From contig JACBWW010000015.1 in the NCBI GenBank assembly GCA_020086605.1, forward strand, positions 24,432,483-24,496,482: a stretch of 64,000 nucleotides of DNA, given 5' to 3'. The position numbers were made by a program, and so were the translations under genes. This document shows, piece after piece, positions 34,461 through 47,784 of the stretch. The stretch's first letter is position 1. Each line of letters starts with the position of its first letter. The DNA comes from Lanius collurio (lineage: Eukaryota; Chordata; Aves; Passeriformes; Laniidae). The notes below the pieces were generated by a model. The model saw only the letters and a program-made list of their open reading frames with translations. It was not told the DNA's origin and ran no database searches.

Positions 34461-37400
34461 GTCAAAGACTGAACAGCTTCTTTCAGACTACAGAAACAGA
34501 TATTGTAGACTAATCAGTCCAATCAGGTTCCTGGGGGACCTGTCTGATATGTAACCATTTTGTTGCCGGCTCCCTGTTTACTAGTTTTTGGGCATCAGTA
34601 AACACAATTGCAATTGGTTCAGTAACAGAGATGTGAGAGGAATGAGATGAATGAAGACAATTTGGAGCAGTCTACAGACATGCTGACATCAGGTATAACC
34701 ATGTTCAAGCTCGCTGTCAAAGACAGACTCTTTCCCAGTAGTAGCAGTTCATTTCATCCCAAAATCCAAAGTTCTCTGAATTGGGAGAGCCAAGGTCACA
34801 CTGAGCAGGGTGTGGCCAAGTAAGGAAGTGCTCAGCTCACTGTACTTTGAACTACAACCCTATTCAAACCAGTGGTGTGGGCAGCAGTATAAATCTTGGG
34901 ACTTTGTGTGCTCATGTGCACTCCCACACCTGCAGCCAAGGACCCAGGGATGCACCTTCCTGACATGCTCCTGCCTTTCCCTAACCTCTCTCCTCCCTCG
35001 AGCACCTACTATGCCAAATCCCAACAGCCCAACAAAGGCAGCATGCAGGCATTTCCTTCTGTTTCTACCCCTAGGAGGCCTTGTAAGACCACAAATGCTT
35101 ACAAAGCATGTCTACCGATGAGCTCAGGCCTTGACTATCCCCCAAAAACCTGCTCACAGAGGAAAAACTGTCAGTCACTTGTGAATTCAAAGATGCAGCT
35201 TCAATCTGTGATTTATATTAAAAACTTCCTTTTTAAGCTGCACAAAATCAAACACTGCTTGGGAGGCTAGATAGGAGAGGAGATAAAGCCATTTCAGATG
35301 CCCAAATAATTTTCTTTCACACCAGTTATAAAGCTCCTTGCCAACGTGCAGTAACAACAGGTTGCCAATTACGCACATTTAAACACTGGGCAGGAACTGA
35401 GGATATGTACTCTACAAGGCTGGAGGTAGAAAGGGATGGTGAATACACAGGCTGTGTGTGCTGCTGGCACAATTTATTTCAAGTACATTGGATAATGTGT
35501 ATTTGTGGAAGTCACAGTGGTCCCTGCAGCCTTGAGAATCTGTCAATCAATCAAATACCTGGACAGTGCTTTCTTGGTTGTTGTGCGTGGCTGCAACTTC
35601 AGAGCAGTTTCCTAAAATTTGGCTTGGTTAAGCAGAGGAAGGAAGTCTCCCTCCATGGAAAAGCATGGCTTAAGGCATAAATGGAGAGCTGGTTGGGCAG
35701 AAAGAATCCTGGCTGGAGGATGAGTACACGTTGGTATAATGTACATTTGTACATATGATATTAGTGTTACTGCTACCCTTTAAGCTGAGTACATTAGAAA
35801 CACCAGCTATGTACCACCACAAGCCATGTGGAGTACAGTCTAAGGATGGGAATTAAAAATGAAGTTAATTTTTCCATGGGCTAGAGCTAGATTTTACTTG
35901 CTATACAGATTCCCAAGGAGACTCATTTGAGAGAACTAATGAAACATTAATGCCTGCAAAAGATTTTTAAGAGTGGTACTTTAGGAACTATTTGGCTTTG
36001 ATGAAAGGTTTGACTGCCTGATAACCCTAGAGCCTGCAGTTATAGTACAATATTTATAAATGGAAGAGACATTTACAGCCTCATAAATGCTTCTGTTTAT
36101 TGTTATCAAATTGCAGTGTTGCACTGAAACATTAATATGTAGCTTAACCTGTTTCTTGTTGCTTTGTTATGAGAACAGATGAAGTAGCTGAGCAAGCACA
36201 ATGGACAGAAAACTAGCAAATGCCAAGCGACAGGGACAACGCATGACAATGACAGGAGACAATCCAAACATTGCTACCAAGTTTGTAGCCTGCCTTTGGC
36301 TCTTGAGATGTCCAGCTCAAAACCAAAGACAGTGTAATGTTTCCTATGAATAAGAATTGCTTCACACTGACTGGATCCTCTGATATTCTAGCACACATCA
36401 CAGATCACAAATCTTTCTAAAAGAAGTCTGATCAGAGTACTTGGGAGTAAATGGGATAGTATGTTTTCCTGAACACCCTCCTGCTCAGCAGATATACATT
36501 CATTTCTCCCTTGGATCCTACAATGACTTGTTCTGTAATCCTGCTCTGTTCATGCATGTACAGCTACAGGGACTGAATAAACTTGCAAAACCCAGCATCT
36601 TATTTGACTGGGTAGACTCATATCTTGATCTTGAAATGTGTAGGGTTTGTGTGGGACCTGGGTGGTGAGCTGTCCGGGATATCTTTGAAAATTTCCAATG
36701 CTCAAGCAAGTTTTGGCTCTGAACTCAATAACTTGGAAAAACAGAAATCAATACACCAGGACAATGGAAGGAGGATGTGGCTGTGAAAACTTTTGTTGCT
36801 CCTGTTCCACCTGGTTAAGCAGCACATTTGACACAGAGCAGCAGTCTCTGTACAGCTGCTGGTGGATCAGAAAGAGCACAATACTTTATTTTCCTCTCTG
36901 ATGGATATTTCATGGCAGGCTCTGAACAAATGTATTTCAGTTTAAAACATTATGAGTTCATAAAGGATTGCAGAACTGACATTGATATTTTTATTGTCAA
37001 ATCAGTTCAGCACATAACCTCTCTCCTTCAAGGAAAGCCTTGAGCAAATAGACCTTGCAATGAGATGTGAAGGTTCATCAGTGTAGTCCTTGCCTGTCTA
37101 AAGCTGACAGAGAAATGCTACAGTGGCTGCTTCTTCATTTGAATCCCCAAGGCAGCGTCTGGAAGTTGTAGTTCTTTGCCCTGCTTGTGGCCCAAAATCC
37201 TGCTATGAACTACATCTTCCTAAAGCACTACATCTATTTTGGTGTCAGGCTGTGAGGTACAGCTTGGCTGCAAGTATTTTAGCACAGTGCATGTTGGAAA
37301 TACCAGTACTTCAGAGACTTTGTCCAGAGGAGATGGAAAAGGCTGGAAATACAAGTTACCAGAAGAATATTCACTCTAGCCTCATATTCATAGATTCAGA

Positions 37401-37661
37401 GATCCCTAAAGTATTGAAAGCAACCTGATATGGACTTTTCAGCTTTGCCATTGGAAATAAAATGCCTTTAATAATTCAGCAGGAATTATATTTTCCACTA
37501 AAATATCTTTTGGATAATAATTTTCTGTCCATCTCTATGAATTCCTAATGAATTCTTAAGAAACCAGACTTCCTAAATCCCACAAGTACTTTGGAAATCC
37601 TCATTTAATTTTTTTTCCTATCCACTGAGAAAGAGAATCTGGTGTTCCATACATCAATCAC

Positions 37662-37676
37662 TTTTTTTTTTTTTTT
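37662..37676. repeat. T15 tract ending in CAG
   Basis: Fifteen T then CAG, formally a strong splice-acceptor shape. The following open frame to about 37887 is not recognisable, so it is listed as low-complexity. Confidence 0.8.
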
Positions 37677-37960
37677 CAGTTACAACCTGTTAGGCAAAAC
37701 ATCAGTGAGACACTACAGAGGTCCTCAAGGTCATTTCATCATATACCTACAGCTGGCACAGACAGTGCAGGAGGGTTTCATGTTCCATCCTCAGCACTGT
37801 GGGGTGCAAAGAACAGCAGTGTCCTACAGACCAGAGGTGCACCATACTGCAGAAGTGCTTCATGTGGCTAGGCATATTAAGAGATGAGCAAGGGAATCAT
37901 GGAATATTGCAGGCATCAAAGTCTTCCACAGGCTAATGGCAAGAAAATAATGAGCTGGGG

Positions 37961-38010
37961 AAATTAAAAAAAAAAAAAACAAACCAAAAAACAAACAACA
38001 AACAAAAAAC
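37961..38010. repeat. A-rich low-complexity tract (CAAA-type)
   Basis: A run of 14 A is followed by CAAACC, CAAAC and ACAAAC units. No source retroelement was identified on either side. Confidence 0.75.
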
Positions 38011-40683
38011 TCCATAAAAGAACTCATAACTTTTCTATATGGAAGGACAGAGGTCCTAGGAGCACTGTGAATATACATGTGAGTATATATAACTGCTGAG
38101 CTGCCTGAGGGTTGCACCTGGCTAAAACAGAAGGGCTTAACCACTGGTCTTCATTTAGAAATTACAAATGCAACTAGACCTGTTGAGGAACCTGCAGGAG
38201 CACTGCCAATGGGTCCCAGCATGGATGTGGATGATCAGAATGAGTGATCAGATTTGTAGGACAAGAGGAAATAAGACCAGAAGAAACTCTACTTTTTGTC
38301 TATCCGTCTTCCTTCCCATCCATCTTCCATGCCTCCTCAACTATGAAATGTTTATTTTGTATGCTTGTCTTCATATTTAAGGCTTAGTATCTTTCCTTCC
38401 TTTCCTTTGGAATCTTCAGACTGTATATGAGCCATTGAAAATAAAGAAGGAAAATATTCTTTTGGCAGTGGTAATGCAGACACATAAATCTTCACTGCTT
38501 TTTCAATACATGCACTGCATTCTTTTAGATTTGCTCCCTGCTGAAACCAGCATGATTACTGAAAATTTAAAATAGGCTTTAATTTGAAGACCTTTGAGTT
38601 TTGGTGCTGTAGACTTGCATTTTCAAACTTTGTGACATTATATCAAGGCACCAGGGTTATTTAAATTTATTTTTCATTATAGATAAAAGAGCCTTCTATA
38701 TATTTGCCATGATTAATTTGAACACAAGTCCCTGAAACAACAGAAATGTAAGGGCAGTGCTCTTAATTTTCAAGTTTTAGTACTAAGCAGTTTTTCATAA
38801 TGAAAAACTTTTGTAATGTGTGGTACCATTTCTGCAGCTTACTGGAGAATTTTAGGAAAATGGAGATGAAGCTCCTAAGGTCATTGTCCATGTAACAGAA
38901 CATGTCTCTAATCATCTTAACCCTCTCCAAAAAAAAGGTTCTGACTGGTTTGTTTCCTCGTTGTCAAAACACAAAGCAAATATTTTACTAGTGTCACACT
39001 GTTACCCCATTTCAGCACTGAAAACAGCACACAGTGAAGACCAAACACATAAAGCTTTACTCCTAGCTGTAAGTAAAGTTTCCATGTAGTGCAGATTACA
39101 ATCTAAATGCATGCATAGAGTGCCCAGAGATGCCTTTCTCCCGTTCAGACTGCTGATTTGATGCTCACTCACTTTGTGTGCACCAAACTGCTGCCACGGG
39201 CTCTTGCCAGCTGTATTGACTCCAGCTGCACTCTGCAATTTCTCCCCCTTGGCAGCTCTGGGAATGCCTTTCCTGCTGGAAGAAGGGAGGCTCAGATTGT
39301 TTCAGAACATGGAAACCATCTCTGCTCTAGCACTACTGCTGAGGAAGCCCTCAGTGCTCACCTCCTGGGAACGGGTGACAGCAGCAGGGACACAAAGGTG
39401 TCACAGCTTGCTGTGCTCAGTTCAAGAGCAATTGCTGCTGCCAGCCTTGTGCCACATCAGCTGTCCCCAGTGAGCTGTACATGGAGCAGAGGAGGAAGCT
39501 CTGCCAGCAGCAGGGTGAGCTGAGGCTATGCCTGGGCCTTGGAGAGGAAGAGCAGAGATGAAAGAGGCTCCACCCCACACACTGCTCCAGCAGAGGCCAA
39601 CAAACACTTACTACAATTTACAGCTGTCAGCCCCAAACATAATTAATGTGCAAACACAGCCAGATGAGCATCTGAAGGGAGACCATGGTCTACTTAGCTC
39701 ACTTACTCATAGTAAAAAGGACTTTATTTTTAGGGATCACTGCTAATGGTAGCCAGTTTCTTGGGGGCCATCAAGGCTTGAGCAGATGCGGGAGCAGATG
39801 GCAGGACAATAATGCTTTTTTGGATGATTGACTAATACCTTTTGCCAAATGCCAATGGTAATAGAGATATTTTGCCAATCTCAGATCAAGTAACAAGGAA
39901 TTTTCATCCCAAGAGGTGACAGAAGCTGAATTCTGCTTTTTGCTGTCTGTTCATAAGCACCAAGAAGTCCCCATGAACTATACTCAACGATGTTTTTGCC
40001 TTCTTTCCCTCCATCTAAGAAATTACTTTTCTCTGTATATTTTGAAAAGGCATTACAAATATTTAATCAGTTTTGTCATGTCTCTACTCTGTTGAAAGCA
40101 AGATGACATATATACCAAAGCAAGGGAGTAAAATCTGTCCAGCAGAAGGGAAAATTTATGGCTGCAATTTTGCAGAGGGGTCCCTATGATGCAGTAAACT
40201 GCAAGAATGAAGCATGAAGAGTTTATTAAAGCCATAAGAATCCTGAGATGAGATTACAGCGTTTATACTCCGCCATGCTTCAGATTTGATAATGCATGTC
40301 TCTCACCGACCCCCTCCCCCTGCCAGCTCTCCTGAAAACGTGGAGAAAGAATCCACAGTAGATTGATTTTGATTTCACATGTAGTATTCTCATTAATTTT
40401 CAAGGCATCAGCTCACGCAGATCAAAGTGGCAGAAGACGCTGACATCAGCTTTCATATCTGAGAGGTTATCACTCCCTGATGATAAAATTGCCAGATTAT
40501 CAAGGAGTGCATCTGAAAGTCTATAGCTACTGTAAAAAGCATTGTGACATATAAATGCACAATGTGACACCATTACTGTATCATCTTTACTGGAACACTT
40601 AGCAAAACATTTTCTGTGACACCAAATGACAGTCATGCCTTTGATTTTATTTCTCAGTTTTGTAGCCTTGGAAACTATAATTT

Positions 40684-40706
40684 GGGGGGGTGGGGTGGGG
40701 AGGGGG
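40684..40706 (+). repeat. Strong G-quadruplex motif
   Basis: Reads G7-T-G4-T-G4-A-G5: four tracts of at least four guanines with single-base loops. This loop length and tract size belong to the most stable intramolecular quadruplex class known. It lies far from any gene, with a T/A-rich flank on its left. Confidence 0.9.
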
Positions 40707-41538
40707 AAGCACTTGTTTTTTCCCTTTGTCCTGACTGCCTCCAGCTCTGACATGACCATCTGCCGTGGAAAATGTGCCATGGAAGATCTGGACCAGCATG
40801 TCCAAGGAATCCTTCACCTTTTTCAGACCTGCTGATGGAGTGTCATTGTGACAGCAAACAATCCCTTAACAACACCATTAGAAATGCTTATTTTAACATT
40901 TCAGTTTGTGGGATTTTCTTTACACTCAGTTTTCTCCTATGCAGAACCTCAGGAAAAAGAAACATGGTGTTCTGTGGACTTTATATGAGCTATGCTCTCC
41001 GGTTTGCCTCTTTTGTTAGCACAGGAGAAAAGTCAAGAAAAACACTATATCTTTCCTTAGCATTCCTCTTTAAAGTAGAGTACTGATACTGAGTCCTAAG
41101 AGCACCCAGGGCATAAAATAAATAGGAAAACAATTTCCCAGTAACTGGGGAGCATATAATCTCTGGTACTTGTTTTTTGACAGCAGAGAGAAGTATTGTA
41201 AATACTCTGTGAAGCAGGGATAACAGTTAAATTCACAGCCACTCTTTTTCCCTCTTCTGTGTCCTACATTACACACAGGAGGCTTTGGGATGTGATTCAC
41301 AGCAGGAATACAGGGGCAGGGTTACCTAAAGAAGCTTGGACATTTAGCTACACATTTCACTAAGAGCCTGGATAGTTGCACAGCTCTGAGTTAGTGTGAG
41401 AGAAAACAAATCTGTGGGGGGTTATCAGCTGTCCACTGCTTAATTCTGTGGCAAGCTTGCTTCTTAAGCCTCGTAATATTCTAGACCATTCACAAACAGC
41501 CTAATATCCCTTCGACTGAGCAGCCCCACCTAAGGCAG
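40707..41538. other. Intergenic, no gene recognised
   Basis: Non-coding sequence between the G-rich motif and the probable minus-strand LTR. No nameable feature was seen. Confidence 0.6.
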
Positions 41539-41861
41539 TGTTAATGGCAGCTGTTCCCAGAGCAGAAGTTGAGAACAGAAATACAGCTCATACCTCCTTG
41601 ATGTTAAGTCATTTATTCCCTCTGTCCTGGGGGGGAAAGAGCACCCGACCTGGGCAGAGTCAGCAAGGTAAGAGAGTGGGGCTTTCCATCCTGCTGGTTT
41701 TATCACAGACAGGGGGAAAGGGGATACCCAGGGGCGGAGATGGGACAAACAACCAAGCAGATCAGAGCCCGGGCGGCTTGAACCTAAGATAGACTTGGCT
41801 CAGTCACATGGCAGGGATCTGGCCCAGAGGGGCGGGGGGCCCAGGGGGGTCCACCGCAACA
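41539..41861 (-). mobile_element. Probable endogenous-retrovirus LTR fragment (minus orientation)
   Basis: This patch is GC-rich compared with its surroundings. Read on the minus strand it has a G/C-rich upstream part, a TATA-like TGATAAAACC (+ strand 41697-41706), and an AATAAA (+ strand 41612-41617) about 85 nt further on, which is the usual U3-R-U5 order. TGTT at 41539 and AACA at 41858-41861 could be the terminal repeats, but no target-site duplication was found. The boundaries are tentative. No gag, pol or env remnant lies next to it. Confidence 0.5.
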
Positions 41862-44800
41862 CAAATCTGCAATATTTCTTCCCATTTTGGGAACCATGGA
41901 GAAGAGCAGATTCATCCTTTCTTGTGAATTGCCATTAACAAAAATCCAAAATATAATAATGTATTACAAGGAATGTAAAAGTAACTTAGAAATTTGGAGC
42001 ATACCTTATGTAGATTTTCTTCTCATCAACCACTGGAGCAGCATGGGGGAGAGGGAAGGCTGTGTTCTTGCTCACCACAAATCAAAATCACTCCAGAAAC
42101 TTCAGTCACAATTACTGCATGAAGACAAAACTTCAAAATGCAATTCTAAAATCGAGCTGTTCTGAAACTGCTAACACACAGTCCTCACCATCAAAATGTT
42201 GTGTGTAAGCAGTCCAAAAGAAAGTTATTTTTATAGCTCTAAGCCTTGGCCAATGTACTAACCCAGAGTTAGTGGACATCTACCCACTAGAGTTGATTCT
42301 GCTCAGCTGCTTCATGTAAAGCACAACATCTCCACTCTGCCTCAGTGCTTTCCTGATTACCTTTGATCTGAGAGAGTACAAAAGAGTGACTAGTACTGGC
42401 CAGCATGTAAATTACACACCTCACTGAGAAAGTAAAGACATTTGATTAGGTTTATCTAAGACAAAAGTGTGGTTTACAAAGGCAAGAGGTTTGCAGTAGA
42501 AGCAAACTGGAACCAGGAGTCACGTCCTCAGGGCTAGAGCAAACACCATCTGCAGATGAAGGTGTTGTGATGGCATCCGTGGCTTTGAGCTGACTGTAGG
42601 CTGCAGAACACTCCAAAGTAGGCACACATCCAAACAGCCAGAAACCCTGAATGTTAATTCAGGATGTTGGCTGTGCTGCTTAAAGCTGCTTTGAAACACC
42701 CTGTTCACCATATCTACCCCAGCTATCCTAAGGAATCACGTAGATGAATGACAAAAGCCAGCTCTTTCCAAGGAATGTGGGTAACCTTTCCAACACTCCC
42801 ACAAACAAAACTAGAAAGCCCACATGGCTGACCAATGGGAATAACTGTTTGGTGTGTGATTAGAAACAATAACATGGCACCCAGAGAAGAAAACCCCAAA
42901 CAAAATAACAATGAACAAACCACAAAAACCAAACAGCAGAGTATTATGCTAGGATAACCTGAATAGGAATTGCATAAAATGTCTCTCTGGAAAGACATTG
43001 ACCCCCTCCTTTATATACAGAGTGTGGTCACGATCACTGAAAAACTGCATAATGCATACTTCTTTTTTTTAAAAAATGAGCCTGTGATACAAGATCAATA
43101 TAATGAGTACTTAAACACATTCTAGACAGAACTCAGACTGAAGACATAATGAAAAAATACCACCCAGTAGAAGTAATAATACATCCTGTCAGTACTTGTA
43201 ACAGTCCAAAAGCAATTTATTGACTAGAACCATGAAGAAAATATTTCTGTTCAGTAGGATCTTATGTCATTTTGAGATGTATTTGTATTGCAAAATAGCA
43301 CGGGAGTTGATGTTTCTTGTGAACTTTAAAAATACTTAAAAATTATTGCAAAATTTGTGAAATACCAAAAGGCTGTGTTTTCATACAGATGAATCTTTTT
43401 TGTTTAAAAAGAGATGAAGATGTCTTAAATGAATATTAAGAGAGAACAAACAGAGAACATTTTAGCATAAAATGAATGCTATCGTACAAAAGTATCAATG
43501 GAATTAAATGAAAAAGCATGAAAATTAAACGTTTTAACTAATTGAGAGAAACAATTTGGCATTACTTAAATGACATGAACAAGATATTTGCTTCCAATCC
43601 CTCTGATTGAAAAAGGCATCAAATTGTCTATGTGCCCATGAAGTTTCCGCTTTTTTAAACTGCACTATTCCACTGGAAAACCCTCGTTTTGATAGGTTTC
43701 TTATTTGTATATATAAAATATGAAGTCTGCTGCAAAAAAAGAGGGCTCCTCTACCATGTTCATTGGTAAGCAAAATGGTGATGACTGTAAGAACCTCTGG
43801 TTTTGCAACTCTTATCTGAACAATGGAAGCTGGTAAATGGTGAAAAACACCTTTGGAAGATGGTGTCCCTTTTAGATCAAAATAGTTGTCATGAGATCCT
43901 CAGATTGTTCCTGGGGATTTCTCTGCTTATTTGAATTTTGAGAGCTACAGCATTTTTATAATGGGACCAGATGCCACTGAGGTGTGTTGATGTGGATTTA
44001 GTAGCACCAATCCTTCTAAGTGTCACTAAAAGTCTGTATCAGATTATGATCTTCCCAAATTCAAAATAGAAAACCTCATTAAGCACAATGCAACCTATCA
44101 AAATGCTTTTTTTCAGCCTTGTACTTCCTTTTCCAACTCATCAGCTCAGGTGAGGCTTTTTGCAAGTATTGAGTGACATTACATTGATAAATCCAATATC
44201 TCACGGATGTTTTCAAGACTGCTTTGTCCTGCAGAGCTTCTGTCCACTTTAACTTGCAAGCAAATGTTCTCTCATTGCCGAAAGAATTTCATTGTCAGCT
44301 AGGACGGATGAGGACCTGCCAAGCTGAATGGAAAGTTGCCACTGAAGACATCACTTGGAATTTTAAAACCTAGACCATCCCAAGTCTCTTCTACCCATCA
44401 AAGGTTACTATTTAACCTGCAAAATTTTATGTGATTAAAAGGTCAAGCTTTCAAAGGAGTTCATATTCTAATGCCATCAGCAGAGAACTTGTTGAGTTAA
44501 TGCCCATCTTAGGTCACCAAGTCAAGCATTCTGCCCTGTTAATATTTATAGCCAGGTAACCAAGTGAAGAGCTTTGGCACCTACACAGTGCATTATTGGA
44601 TGTACACCCTGCATGCAGGAAATGACAAGTAGCATGACTGCTGATTCACAGGGCAAAAAAACCCCAAGATATAGAGGGGGCTGGCTGCCACACACTTGTC
44701 CAAGATGACTCTGAATCACATGATGCTGGGAACTTGACAATCCTGGCAGCTGCCCTTTCTGAGACACCAGCTCTTAGCCAATACACAGCCCTGACCTGAA

Positions 44801-47538
44801 TGAGAAAAAGGAGCTTCCACATCTCCAGGAATGTTTCATGGAGAGGAGATAGGAGAGAGGGGATACTACAGCTCGAGGCACTACCACGGACAGGCTGCAG
44901 GACGGCAAAGGACAGTCATGACAGCAGACAAACACGATTGCTAACACTGATCACTGTTTCCAGACTTTTTTACACTGTATTTTTACCCACAAAAATGGTG
45001 TCTTTTAAAAGATGCTAATAATACCTGCATTTTCATTTCTTGTAAAGTTAAGAGTAGAAATGGTTCATTCTGACTGTCATCAAAGTGACTCCAAAACAAA
45101 ACCTTCAAACTCTAAGTTGCAACTTTTGTGCTATATGGGTAAATCATTATTTTCTGTCTTCCTCTCTTATTGAGTTTATTTCTATAAGATCTTTCAAGTT
45201 TAAAATTGGATTAATGACTAAAGAACCTTCCTACTTTTTACCCTCTGTGAGACTTTTCAATGTGTTTGTTGACCTTAATTAATCTTGAGAGGATTTGTTA
45301 TACATCTATCTTGGGATAATTAGGTTGCATTGTTTCAGGTGCTCTGTCTTAGTAACACTCTCTATAATTACTTCTGGAATCATACATCTCCTGTAAACCT
45401 CCCTTTCGTTGCGTGCTTGAAAGCCATTCAAAAAGATCTTTGTAAATCGAGAAATGAAATGCTGTTAAATGTATATTTCAAATTCTTCTTGATCAAAACC
45501 ATGTATTCCTAAAAGGGTTCCATATGTTTTTTGCTTTGCAGAAGTGTCTTGTGATCAGCTATGATCTGGTACAGTTCTAAAATTATAGCCAAACCACATT
45601 TCTTACAATATGGCTCTAAACAAGTTTATCAGGATCCTGTGCAAATACACTACATTTAGCTGAAAACTCTGAGCAAGACTGTACAGGGGCCTCAGTCTCA
45701 CACAAAGCATTACTCAATCCCCTCAAAATGTGTGTGGAGGTATAAAGAAGGGTCATTTTGTCCCATCTGATCTCTCCTCCAGTCCTTTTTAATTCAACAA
45801 ACATGTGGCCTTGAAGCCTTTGCCTGCAGCAGTTCCCTTCTCATTTTGGGCTGATGGCCCAGGATGAGGAAATGAAAATTACATCTTGATTCTCAGCTGC
45901 TGCAGAGACCCATCTTCTCTCCCAGAAGCTGTCAGGTCTGGTGTTGCATCCTGAAATCCTGTGCTCCATGAATGAAAGTAAGGGATTTATCACTTCTCTG
46001 ATCATCCCACACAGAATAATACAAACGATATTGTACATCTACTAGCACTAAAAAGTCAGATCAAATTAGAAATTAAAACTGTTCAAGTCCCCCTTTTTAT
46101 TTCTTGGCCTAGGACTTCACAGTCTATTTTGATGGTTGTTGGAATGTGAGCTGGAATCTACCCAAGACGAGCTGACCTGACCCCTTTATGAGGCACATAC
46201 ACACAGATGCATAAATGAGCCCAAACTCCAGACCCAAATCTAGGTAGCACAGTCTGTATTTGCAGTTAAGCATTATGAAAAAAAAAAGAAGCAAATGGCT
46301 GCCTTTGATAATTTGATCTTTACTTTTACTATTTGGATGTATTCCTTTGTGGCACCTGACCTTCCCAAAGATCCCAGAAGATACTGTCAGGAAATGCCAC
46401 CTGCAGAGCCCATGCATTGGGATTGGCAACAGTTAATTCATTTTCCACAAGAGAAGGGATGTCACTAATGAGAACTTCCTTTGGAAATACATAGTGTAAA
46501 AGTAAAATGGTTACCCTCAAGATGATCAGTGACCAGCCCCTGCAGTAAAAAGACCAGCAAATTACAGAACAGAACTGCTCCACCTTGCTTTTCATTTATG
46601 TTTGCATTTATGGCCTCAGTAGCATCACAGCTCCAGTGCAGGACAAAGCAGTATGTGGAATTTCTTTCAGAGTGCAAGCCAGGAGGTCACAACTCCAGAG
46701 CCAGCTATCAATACACATAAGAGCTCCCTGTATGAAACCTCAGTAATTTCTCATCCAAGAAAGCCTGCTGTTTATCTGGTACAAACTCACAAGCATATAC
46801 TTCAGGACTGCAGTGTTTCACACAGCTAATGCATATATGCTCTCATTCATTCCAGTCTGATAGTCAGCCCTTAGGCATACTGTCACAATCCTGCCTTCTC
46901 CAAGTAATTCATATCGAAGTATTTCCCCTCCAAGAAGAAAATATCAACCAGAAGTGCTACAACCCTGCAGTACCTTCTGCTTCTTTTACTCTCAGAAAAA
47001 TCCCTGAACAGAAACTGAACCCAATGGAAACTCCAAACATTGGTGGAATATGGAACAGCAAAGAAAACCGATTAACTAGTTAATAGAGCAACTAGAAAAT
47101 TCACATGTGCTTGCAGTCCCTTCTCAGGCAAATACTTCCCCAAATGTTCTTATGGCATGAATTAGGAATGACCTGACATGCCAGAGAGAAATAGGCTCCC
47201 TCTGTTCCAAGGAATTTTTAATGATGCATTCAAAGTGGAACAGTGCAATCAAAGGGATGACAGGAAAAAGCAGCCCAGTTTAAAAGTAGATAGGTCAAGT
47301 GCTCTGCTGAGGTGCAGTGAACTCGGGCTATCTCACAGCTGGGACATGAATGATGTTTCCTAGACCTCCTGAACACCCATATCCTGACCACAAAGAATGA
47401 ATAGTTCTAGAAATAGAGGTCTGTGAACACAAGTACACCTGCAGACATGCACATATTCATGCTCTCTCATTTCTTATTTTCCCTTTTTATATTCCACAGT
47501 GTAATAAATGTGTGCTGTTCTTGATTTTCTCTCCCCAG
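41862..47538. other. Intergenic, no gene recognised
   Basis: About 5.7 kb of non-coding sequence. The 43.1-43.6 kb part is AT-rich and complex, and other parts carry only short unrecognised open frames. No repeats above low-complexity level were found. Confidence 0.6.
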
Positions 47539-47652
47539 CATGCCAAGCACAACACAAGCCAAACAATCATCTGTGATCCAGCTCACATCTACCACAATCC
47601 TCCAGCAGATCCCTACTTAGGAGCAACAGCCCAGACAACTGCTATTCAGTAA
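47539..47652 (+). other. Terminal-exon-like segment of unknown identity
   Basis: A good acceptor (TTGATTTTCTCTCCCCAG) precedes an open frame of 37 codons in phase 0 ending at TAA 47650-47652. The peptide starts HAKHNTSQTIICDPAHI and contains HNPPADPYLG. An ATTAAA occurs about 100 nt after the stop. I do not recognise the peptide, and no upstream partner exon was found. It could be chance, a long non-coding RNA exon, or an unannotated terminal exon. Confidence 0.2.
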
Positions 47653-47784
47653 CATCACATGGAAATTATAGCTGCTCGAAGAAAATTAATCCAAAGATTA
47701 ATGGCACCCAAGTAACTGGAAATGCTCATAGGCTTTTGTTCTTATTTTAATTAAATGTGCTCAAGTTTGCAATGCAAATATAAA

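Larger units (their letters stand above)
28320..40683. other. Intergenic, no gene recognised
   Basis: About 12 kb of non-coding DNA with low repeat content. Visible items are a TGTGTTAA/TTAACACA hairpin at 29160-29179, homopolymer runs at 32.1, 34.4 and 37.7 kb, an A-rich tract at 37.96-38.01 kb, and complex AT-rich sequence at 33.3-33.5 kb. Open frames (the longest is 126 codons, minus strand, 40400-40780) lack any recognisable domain. Confidence 0.65.

Noticed and set aside
34896..35270. 124-codon + strand frame with Pro/Ser-rich sequence
   Set aside because: It is accompanied by an equally long overlapping frame, has no homology I recognise and no splice or poly(A) context.
37677..37887. 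Open frame after a T15-CAG acceptor-like tract
   Set aside because: The acceptor is explained by a homopolymer run. The peptide is unrecognised and no donor or partner exon was seen.
39158..39523. 121-codon + strand frame
   Set aside because: It overlaps another open frame in the same GC-richer patch, is Ser/Ala/Leu-rich without a domain, and is probably chance.
40400..40780. 126-codon minus-strand frame
   Set aside because: It begins in ordinary sequence and runs through the G-rich motif (Pro run). It is not a recognisable protein.
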